A DNA stretch of 36,336 nucleotides from an uncultured Oscillospiraceae bacterium (GTDB lineage Bacteria > Bacillota > Clostridia > Oscillospirales > Oscillospiraceae). The stretch lies in assembly GCA_947629975.1 (NCBI GenBank), contig CANRFU010000009.1, positions 1-36,336 of the forward strand, in the 5' to 3' direction. The notes below the pieces were generated by a model that worked only from the letters and a program-made list of their open reading frames with translations, made no database searches and was not told the DNA's origin. This document shows, one piece after another, positions 31,188 to 36,336 of the stretch (positions are counted from its first letter, which is position 1; every line of letters starts with the position of its first letter). The position numbers and the translations under genes are program-made.

Positions 31188-33493
31188 TGGGTCGCCTTCT
31201 TCGGGGTGGACCGCTTGGCGGCGGTCTTTTTCGCCGTGGTCTTGGCTGCCGTCTTTTTCGCGGTGGACTTAGACGCCGGCCTTTTGGCGGCGGCCTTTGC
31301 GGCGGACTTCTTCTCCGCTGGCTTTTCCGCGCTGTCGGTGGAGGCGCTGGCCGCCGTCCGGCGGTAGCCCCGCTTGTCCTCGGGTGTGAAGTTGGAGCAC
31401 TCCGGGTTGGCGCAGAAGGGCCGTTTAAAGCCCTTGCCGGGCAGCTTGAACATGGTCTGGCCGCAGACAGGGCAGTTGTCTTTCACAGGCACGTCCCAGG
31501 TCATGAAATCGCACTTTTTGCGCTCGTCCTTGGAGTTCAGATGTTCGCAGCAGTAGTAGGTGTACTGCTTTTTTGTCTTTTTGCTCACGCCGGTGCGCTT
31601 TACCAGCCGTCCGCCGCACCTGGGGCAGCGGCCCGGCATCTCCACCACCAGCGGCTTGGTGAAGGTGCACTCCGGGTAGCCCGGGCAGGCCAGGAACCGC
31701 CCGAACCGCCCAGTCTTCACCACCATCTTCCGGCCGCAGAGGTCGCACACCTCGTCGGATTCCTCGTCGGGCACCTTGATGCGCTCGCCGTCCAGATCGG
31801 ACTCCGCCCGCTTCAGTTCCGCGTCAAAATTGCCGTAGAACCGGGACAGCACCTGCTTCCACCGGACCTCTCCGGACTCCACCTTGTCCAGTTCGTTCTC
31901 CATCTGGGCGGTGAAAGCGGTGTCCACGATATCGGGGAACTTCTCCCGCATGAGGCCGGTGACCACCTCGCCCAACGGCGTGGCCCGGAGGTACTTGCCC
32001 TCCTTGACCACATACTCCCGGTCTGTGATGGTGGACACGGTAGGGGCGTAGGTGGAGGGCCGGCCGATCCCCTTCTCCTCCAGGGCCTTAATGAGGGTGG
32101 CCTCGGTATACCGGGCGGGAGGCTGGGTGAAATGCTGGTCGGGGGTCAGTTTCTTCAAATCCAGGCTCTCTCCCGCTTTCAGGTCGGGCAGCAGGGACTG
32201 GGGGGCCTCCTCGTCGTCGTCCCGGCCCTCCTCATACACGGCGGTGAAGCCGTTAAACTTGATGGAGGAGTGGCTGGCCCGGAACTGATAGCCGGCGGAC
32301 TCCACCTCGATGGACACGCTGTCATATACGGCGGAGGCCATCTGACAGGCCAGGAAACGGCTCCAGATCAGCTTATAGAGCCGGTACTGCTCCTGGGTCA
32401 GGCTCTTGCGGATGACCTCCGGCTCCAGCGTCACGTCGGAGGGACGGATGGCCTCGTGGGCGTCCTGGGCGCCGCTGTTGGACTTGTACCGTCGGGTCTT
32501 CTCGGGATAGTACTCCCTGCCGTACCGGGCGGTGATGAACCGCTTTGCGGCGGAGAGCGCCTCCTCGGACAGGCGGAGGGAGTCGGTACGCATATAGGTG
32601 ATGAGGCCCACGGTGCCCACGCCCTCCACATCGACGCCTTCATAGAGCTGCTGGGCCACCGACATGGTCCGCCGGGGCGTCATGTTCAGCTTCCGGGACG
32701 CCTCCTGCTGGAGGGAGGACGTGATGAAGGGCGGCGCGGGAGCGCGGTGCTTATCCTGCCGCTTTACAGAAGATACAGTAAAGGGAGAAGCCTTCACAGC
32801 GTCCAGTACCTTCTGAGCGTCCTCCCTGGTGTTCAGCTCCATCTTCTTGCCCTTGCCATAGAACTCGGCGCGGAAGCTGCCCCGGTTGGGGCCGATCCGG
32901 GCGAGGTCCGCGGTGATGGACCAGTATTCCCTGGGCACGAAGGCGCGGATCTCCTCCTCCCGCTCCACCGCCATGCGGGTCGCCACCGACTGCACCCGCC
33001 CCGCGGACAGGCCCCGGCGGATCTTCTTCCACAGCAGGGGGGAGATCTGATAGCCCACGATGCGGTCCAGCACCCGCCGGGCCTGCTGAGCGTCTACCAG
33101 ATTCTGGTCGATCTCTCTGGGTGCGGCGATGGACTCGGTGACCACCTTGCGAGTGATCTCGTTGAAGGTGACCCGGCAGGTCTTGTCCGCCGGCACCCCC
33201 AGGACGGAGCGCAGGTGCCAGGAGATGGCCTCCCCCTCCCGGTCAGGGTCGGTGGCCAGATAGACCCGCTGGCTGGCCTTGGCGGCCTTGCTCAGCTCGG
33301 CGATGGTCTCCCCCTTGCCCGCGATGTTCTCATACTCCGGCTCAAAGGTGGTCACATCCACCCCCATCCTGCTCTTGGGCAGGTCACGGACGTGGCCCAT
33401 GGACGCCTTGACCACATAGTCGGGGCCAAGATATTTTCCGATGGTCTTCGCCTTCGCCGGAGACTCCACGATTACCAGATTCTTTTTTGCCAT
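31184..33493 (-). CDS. topA: DNA topoisomerase I with a lysine/alanine-rich tail
   Basis: This type IA topoisomerase relaxes negative supercoils. The 769 residues contain a TOPRIM domain (Glu10, and Asp82, Asp84 and Glu86 in TDPDREGE), the active-site Tyr300 in GLITYMRTDS, and three C-terminal zinc fingers beginning CDLCG, CPRCG and CPVCG. The last 50 or so residues are a repetitive Lys-Ala-Thr tail (AAKTTAKKTAAK), like histone H1 tails. Such tails occur in some high-GC topoisomerases and bind DNA loosely. It follows dprA by nine bases, a conserved pairing. Confidence 0.95.
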   Translation of the reverse strand: MAKKNLVIVESPAKAKTIGKYLGPDYVVKASMGHVRDLPKSRMGVDVTTFEPEYENIAGKGETIAELSKAAKASQRVYLATDPDREGEAISWHLRSVLGVPADKTCRVTFNEITRKVVTESIAAPREIDQNLVDAQQARRVLDRIVGYQISPLLWKKIRRGLSAGRVQSVATRMAVEREEEIRAFVPREYWSITADLARIGPNRGSFRAEFYGKGKKMELNTREDAQKVLDAVKASPFTVSSVKRQDKHRAPAPPFITSSLQQEASRKLNMTPRRTMSVAQQLYEGVDVEGVGTVGLITYMRTDSLRLSEEALSAAKRFITARYGREYYPEKTRRYKSNSGAQDAHEAIRPSDVTLEPEVIRKSLTQEQYRLYKLIWSRFLACQMASAVYDSVSIEVESAGYQFRASHSSIKFNGFTAVYEEGRDDDEEAPQSLLPDLKAGESLDLKKLTPDQHFTQPPARYTEATLIKALEEKGIGRPSTYAPTVSTITDREYVVKEGKYLRATPLGEVVTGLMREKFPDIVDTAFTAQMENELDKVESGEVRWKQVLSRFYGNFDAELKRAESDLDGERIKVPDEESDEVCDLCGRKMVVKTGRFGRFLACPGYPECTFTKPLVVEMPGRCPRCGGRLVKRTGVSKKTKKQYTYYCCEHLNSKDERKKCDFMTWDVPVKDNCPVCGQTMFKLPGKGFKRPFCANPECSNFTPEDKRGYRRTAASASTDSAEKPAEKKSAAKAAAKRPASKSTAKKTAAKTTAKKTAAKRSTPKKATQ

Positions 33494-33502
33494 AGATCGT
33501 TC

Positions 33503-34768
33503 TTACTCCATTTTCAATTTTACCGCGGCCCTGAAGCGTTTTCCGCTCTCTTCGGCCGCATAGCCCTGGATCTGCAGCAGGGTCAGGGCGGACAGCACCC
33601 GCCGCGCGGGGATCTGGGTCTTCTCCACCACGTCGTCGGTCTTGAGCGGGCCGCTCTCCAGCGCCAGCAGGATGGCCCGTTGGTCGTCGGTGAGTTTGCC
33701 CTCCGCCTCCTCCGCTGTGAGGACGGGAAGCTTCGGCTTTTTCTCAAATTGAATCTTTTCCGGCCCTCCCCCGTCGGCCTTGGCCCCTTTGGACTTTTTG
33801 GGCTCCGTGGGCGCGGGGACCACCGCGGCCCCCTCCAGCCGCTGGGCCTCCGCCTCCGGGGAAAGGGGTTCGGCGGGCCTCAGCTTGTTGGGAAACCGGT
33901 CAACGAACTCACAAAGCACGTCCCCCGCCGACAGGATCAGCTTGGCGGCCCCCTCCTGGATGAGCAGGTTGGTGCCCACGCTGGCCGGCGCGTCGATGGG
34001 CCCCGGGACGGCGAAGACCTCCCGGTCCTGGTCCAGCGCGTGATTGACGGTGAGCAGGGTTCCGCCGGTGCGCTCGCTCTCCACGGCGACGACGCCCACG
34101 GACAGGCCGCTCAAAATGCGGTTGCGCACCGGGAAATGGTCCCCTCTGTGCTCGGTGCCCGGGGGATATTCGGAGATCAGCGTGCCCGCCACCGCTACGT
34201 CCTCATAGAGGGCGGCGTGGTAGCGGGGATAGACCACGTCGATCCCGCCGCCCAGCACCGATACCACCGGGCCGCCCGCCTTCAGCGCGCCCCGGACGGC
34301 GGATGCGTCGATGCCCTGCGCCATGCCGGTGAGCACCAATGCCCCGCTCCGGGTCAGATCGGCGGCCAGCTTGGAGGCAGCCTGCACCCCGTAGGGGGTG
34401 GCCTTCCGGGTGCCCACGACGGCGATGGCCACTTCCTCGTCAAAGGCCACGGGCCGGCCCTTCATATAGAGCACCAGCGGCGGCTGGGCGATGGCGGCCA
34501 GCCGCTCCGGGTAGGCGGCGTCCTGCCTGGTCATCAGGCGGATGCCCAGCCGGTCGCAGTCCCCCAGGATCCTGTCGGCCTGATCCAGGGATTTATCCTC
34601 CAGGGAGGTGAGCGCCTCGGGCGTCAGCTCCCCCACGAGGCTGTACTCCATTCGGTCGGCAAAGTAGGCCCCCTCCGGGGAACCGAAGTGTTCCAGCACC
34701 CGCTCCGCTGTCTGGCAGGTCAGGCCGCGCCGCTGGGCCAGCCAGATCCAGTATTTCAGGTTGGACAT
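33503..34768 (-). CDS. dprA: DNA-processing protein DprA
   Basis: DprA loads RecA on incoming single-stranded DNA in transformation. The 421 residues have an N-terminal helical region, a Rossmann-like core with AIAVVGTRKATPYG, VLTGMAQGIDASAVRGAL and SEYPPGTEHRGDHFPVRNRI, then a charged linker (about 300-350) and a C-terminal winged helix. In many Clostridia dprA is kept without obvious competence, so it does not by itself prove natural transformation. It lies 16 bases behind the methyltransferase gene. Confidence 0.94.
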   Translation of the reverse strand: MSNLKYWIWLAQRRGLTCQTAERVLEHFGSPEGAYFADRMEYSLVGELTPEALTSLEDKSLDQADRILGDCDRLGIRLMTRQDAAYPERLAAIAQPPLVLYMKGRPVAFDEEVAIAVVGTRKATPYGVQAASKLAADLTRSGALVLTGMAQGIDASAVRGALKAGGPVVSVLGGGIDVVYPRYHAALYEDVAVAGTLISEYPPGTEHRGDHFPVRNRILSGLSVGVVAVESERTGGTLLTVNHALDQDREVFAVPGPIDAPASVGTNLLIQEGAAKLILSAGDVLCEFVDRFPNKLRPAEPLSPEAEAQRLEGAAVVPAPTEPKKSKGAKADGGGPEKIQFEKKPKLPVLTAEEAEGKLTDDQRAILLALESGPLKTDDVVEKTQIPARRVLSALTLLQIQGYAAEESGKRFRAAVKLKME

Positions 34769-34784
34769 GGCCGCTCCCCCTTTC

Positions 34785-35552
34785 TCATGTTGACCGCGCC
34801 ATCTCCCACAGGAGGACGGCGGCGGCCGCGGCGGCGTTCAGGGACTCGCACCGCTCCCGCATGGGGATCCTGATGGTCTTGTCGCACAGCTCCAGCGCCC
34901 GGGCCGACACGCCCCTGCCCTCGCTGCCGATGATGACAGCGGAGCGCTCCAGCTCCACCTTCCGGACGTCGGCGGTGTCCTCCCGGAGAGCGGCGGCGTA
35001 CAGGGGCAGGCCGGCCTCCTTCAGTCGGGCCGCCGCCGTGTCCAGATCAGTCTCGTACACCGGCAGGCGGAACACCGCCCCCATAGTCGCCCTTACAGTC
35101 TTGGGGTTGTAGGGGTCGGCACAGCCGCCGCACAGGATCAGCCCGTCCGCCCCAAAGGCGTCCGCCGTCCGCCAGACGGTGCCCACGTTGCCGGGGTCCT
35201 GGACCCCGTCCAGCACCAGATACCGCTCCCCTTCCAGCTTTTCGGGCAGCTCAAACTGCCTCAAGCGGCAGAGGAACACGATCCCCTGAGGGGTCTCGGT
35301 GTCGGCGATCGACGCCAACAGGCTGTCGCTGACCTCCGCCACCCGGACGGCCTCCGGCAGCTCCAGCAGGGAGACGCCGGGGGCGTGGATGACGGCCTCC
35401 ACCTCCCCGCCCCAGCGGAGGGCCTCACACAGCAGCTTGGGGCCCTCGGCGGCGAACAGGCCCGCCTCACGGCGGGCGGCCCGTCTGCCGTTCAGCTTGC
35501 GGACCAGGGACAGGAGCGGATTGCTCCGGCTGGTGATGATTTCGATGGCCAA
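34785..35552 (-). CDS. TrmH/SpoU family RNA methyltransferase
   Basis: SPOUT-fold enzymes of this group methylate a ribose 2'-OH or, less often, another position in rRNA or tRNA. The 255 residues have an N-terminal substrate-binding domain (about 1-95) and the three SPOUT motifs: DGVQDPGNVGTVWRTADAFG (115-134), IIGSEGRGVS (207-216) and IPMRERCESLNAAAAAAVLL (229-248). The exact target cannot be read from sequence. The start is TTG with GGGAGG eight bases upstream. A terminator-like hairpin lies just ahead of it, suggesting attenuated expression. Confidence 0.9.
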   Translation of the reverse strand: MAIEIITSRSNPLLSLVRKLNGRRAARREAGLFAAEGPKLLCEALRWGGEVEAVIHAPGVSLLELPEAVRVAEVSDSLLASIADTETPQGIVFLCRLRQFELPEKLEGERYLVLDGVQDPGNVGTVWRTADAFGADGLILCGGCADPYNPKTVRATMGAVFRLPVYETDLDTAAARLKEAGLPLYAAALREDTADVRKVELERSAVIIGSEGRGVSARALELCDKTIRIPMRERCESLNAAAAAAVLLWEMARST

Positions 35553-35582
35553 AGCATTTCCCTCCCGCCGTCGGTTATGCGC

Positions 35583-35609
35583 AAAAGCATACCGGCGGTA
35601 CCGGTATGC
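35583..35609 (-). terminator. Terminator-like hairpin ahead of the TrmH-family gene
   Basis: On the - strand GCATACCGG-TACCG-CCGGTATGC is followed by TTTTGC. It lies in the 5' leader, about 30 bases before the TTG start. Confidence 0.6.
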
Positions 35610-35760
35610 CTTGCGTGGCTCTTGATCTCAGGCGCTATGAAGACTTGGTATCTCAAGTTCTACGCCGCTATGCTTTAACCTGTTTTACGCAGATGAGACA
35701 AAATCCGGGCGGCGGGACCGGCCGTCCCGATCGCCCCGCCACTCCTTGCGGCAGTTATTG
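35583..35760 (-). ncRNA. Candidate structured leader or small RNA upstream of the methyltransferase gene
   Basis: A strong - strand promoter starts transcription near 35760, and an intrinsic-terminator-like hairpin ends at 35583, before the methyltransferase start. In between, the - strand RNA can fold into a hairpin (35711-35740), a helix 35622-35630 with 35694-35701, a small hairpin 35679-35693 and a longer one 35631-35666 containing ACTTG/CAAGT. Together these form a three-way junction; GTGGC/GCCAC (35615-35619 with 35738-35742) can close it. Two pairs are G-U only on the - strand, which favours that strand. I do not recognise it as T-box, SRP, tmRNA, RNase P or a common riboswitch. Confidence 0.5.
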
Positions 35761-35766
35761 CCTTAT

Positions 35767-35796
35767 ATATTAGCACACCTCACGCGCACATGTCAA
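35767..35796 (-). promoter_or_regulatory. Promoter of the leader RNA / TrmH-family operon
   Basis: TTGACA (35796-35791) and TAATAT (35772-35767) are 18 bases apart on the - strand. It precedes a ~205-base leader and may drive the methyltransferase-dprA-topA-trmFO-plsX run. Confidence 0.7.
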
Positions 35797-35952
35797 ATAC
35801 TTACCATGAAAAAAGCTCTCGCGTCTCTCAGTGATCCGGCCCTGCGGACGCGCCCCTCGTCATCCGCGCGGCGCGAGCGGTCGCGCTCCGGCGGCGCTTT
35901 CGCCCTTTCCCGGCAGAGGGAGCGGATGCGCCCGGGCTGCGATAAAAAAGTC
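35797..35952. other. GC-rich structured intergenic segment before the tRNA promoter
   Basis: No plausible gene is present. CATCCGC (35861-35867) and GCGGATG (35922-35928) form an outer inverted repeat enclosing GCGCGA-GCGG-TCGCGC (35871-35886) and smaller GGCG/CGCC and CCCT/AGGG pairs. It looks like a branched repeat or REP-like element. An open frame from 35804 has no ribosome binding site and runs through the tRNA. Confidence 0.4.
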
Positions 35953-35981
35953 TTGCATTTTCATTGGCAGTCTGTTATAAT
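35953..35981 (+). promoter_or_regulatory. Promoter of the tRNA-Gly gene
   Basis: TTGCAT (35953-35958) and a consensus TATAAT (35976-35981) are 17 bases apart, 35 bases before the mature tRNA 5' end. Confidence 0.8.
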
Positions 35982-36016
35982 AACTCCGCTGAACATGAAA
36001 TGTCTGTCGGACAGAC

Positions 36017-36090
36017 GCAGGTGTAGTTCAATGGCAGAATGTCAGCTTCCCAAGCTGAACACGGGGGTTCGATTCCCCTCACCTGCTCCA
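36017..36090 (+). tRNA. tRNA-Gly (anticodon CCC)
   Basis: The sequence folds into a full cloverleaf of 74 bases. The acceptor GCAGGTG pairs with CACCTGC, the anticodon stem TCAGC/GCTGA encloses the loop TTCCCAA (anticodon CCC, reading GGG), and the T arm has GGGGG-TTCGATT-CCCCT with one G-U pair. T is the discriminator base and CCA is encoded. It has its own promoter and terminator. Confidence 0.95.
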
Positions 36091-36091
36091 C

Positions 36092-36129
36092 GTCGTCGCA
36101 AGCTCCATATCGCTTGCGACGACTTTTTT
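36092..36129 (+). terminator. Terminator of the tRNA-Gly gene
   Basis: GTCGTCGCAAGC (36092-36103) pairs perfectly with GCTTGCGACGAC (36112-36123), followed by six T's. It starts two bases after the CCA end. Confidence 0.9.
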
Positions 36130-36236
36130 ATGCTTTGCATAAAAGCCGTCTCGCGCTCATTCCGCTGCTCCTCCTTTCCCCACAAAGCACAGGGCGGCTT
36201 TGCGGGGGCCCCGTTTGTCCGCGCTTTGCACGCATC

Positions 36237-36264
36237 AAAAAACCTCCGGCATAGCCGGAGGTTT
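36237..36264 (-). terminator. Terminator serving a - strand gene beyond the right edge
   Basis: AAACCTCCGGC-ATA-GCCGGAGGTTT (36240-36264) is a perfect 11-bp stem; on the - strand it is followed by six T's. This implies transcription arriving from the right. Confidence 0.75.
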
Positions 36265-36336
36265 CAGTCTGTCGAAAAACAGAGTCTAAGCGCTTGCATA
36301 GGCTTGGTTTTGATTTACGGAGAAGATACAGCAAAA
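36265..36336 (-). other. Right-edge segment, possible end of a - strand gene
   Basis: Just upstream of the - strand terminator a frame is open from the window edge to a TAG at 36288-36286 (16 codons visible, ending NQNQAYASA). That position suits the tail of a coding gene. Too little is visible to name it. Confidence 0.3.

Noticed and set aside
33503-34768. Evidence for natural competence from dprA
   Set aside because: dprA is widely kept next to topA in non-competent Clostridia, and no com genes are in the window.
31187-34873. A 1,228-codon open frame on the + strand
   Set aside because: It lies exactly opposite topA and dprA, has no family resemblance and a Gly/Leu/His-rich composition typical of antisense frames in GC-rich genes.
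35583-35760. T-box leader
   Set aside because: The conserved T-box antiterminator sequence (GGGTGGnACCGCG type) is absent and the downstream gene is not an aminoacyl-tRNA synthetase or amino acid gene.
35804-36336. An open frame on the + strand running to the window edge
   Set aside because: It passes through the tRNA-Gly gene and two terminators, has no ribosome binding site, and its translation is Arg/Ser-rich without pattern.
1-36336. CRISPR array, IS element or rRNA genes
   Set aside because: I saw no regularly spaced direct repeats, no transposase frames with terminal repeats, and no rRNA-like sequence.

Overview
The window is GC-rich chromosomal DNA from an anaerobic, endospore-forming Bacillota, most likely class Clostridia and probably Oscillospiraceae (Flavonifractor/Oscillibacter-like). 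This placement is inferred from gene content: an ispH-rpsA fusion, a pyrophosphate-type phosphofructokinase, a folate-dependent TrmFO, spore-associated genes (GerW/YtfJ family, CwlD-like amidase), ScpA/ScpB, frequent GTG/TTG starts and strong Shine-Dalgarno sites. No rRNA, IS element, CRISPR array or prophage is visible.

Left part (1-17.6 kb, mostly + strand). The left edge holds debris, including the C-terminal remnant of an O6-methylguanine-DNA methyltransferase-like gene, then an orphan protein and a Crp/Fnr regulator on the - strand. Next are leuC-leuD-leuB (leucine biosynthesis), a membrane-anchored XRE regulator (-), and a small unit of an anchored protein, an S51 peptidase and a divergent CoaX-like protein. 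These are followed by a class I aminotransferase, a DUF1858 protein, trmK plus a Nif3 family gene, a cwlD-like amidase and radA. A small cysteine protein overlaps the radA 3' end from the other strand. Then come a Xer-type tyrosine recombinase, an internally deleted AT-rich nuclease gene, an amidase-domain protein (-), and a glycolytic pair of class II aldolase and PPi-phosphofructokinase.

Right part (17.6-35.8 kb, all - strand). This is a long run of housekeeping genes transcribed right to left. It reads: TrmH-family rRNA/tRNA methyltransferase, dprA, topA, trmFO, plsX, acpP, rnc, scpA, scpB, a DUF2953 protein, ytfJ, a D,D-carboxypeptidase, an RluB-type pseudouridine synthase, an RpiR regulator, a BaiN/HI0933-type flavoprotein, cmk, plsC, and a fused ispH-rpsA. 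Many neighbours overlap by 4 bp (ATGA/GTGA), and internal promoters can be placed before acpP, scpA and rpiR.

Right edge. A 460-bp non-coding interval separates the methyltransferase gene from a tRNA-Gly(CCC). It contains a near-consensus - strand promoter, a foldable ~180-nt leader and an intrinsic-terminator-like hairpin ahead of the methyltransferase start. This is the best candidate here for an undescribed element: a small structured RNA or an attenuating leader. Other points worth attention are the loss of a key CoaX motif, an internal ribosome binding site in the ispH-rpsA fusion, a hairpin covering the D,D-carboxypeptidase ribosome binding site, palindromes at the rpiR and xre promoters, and a recurring TTGC-type -35 box.
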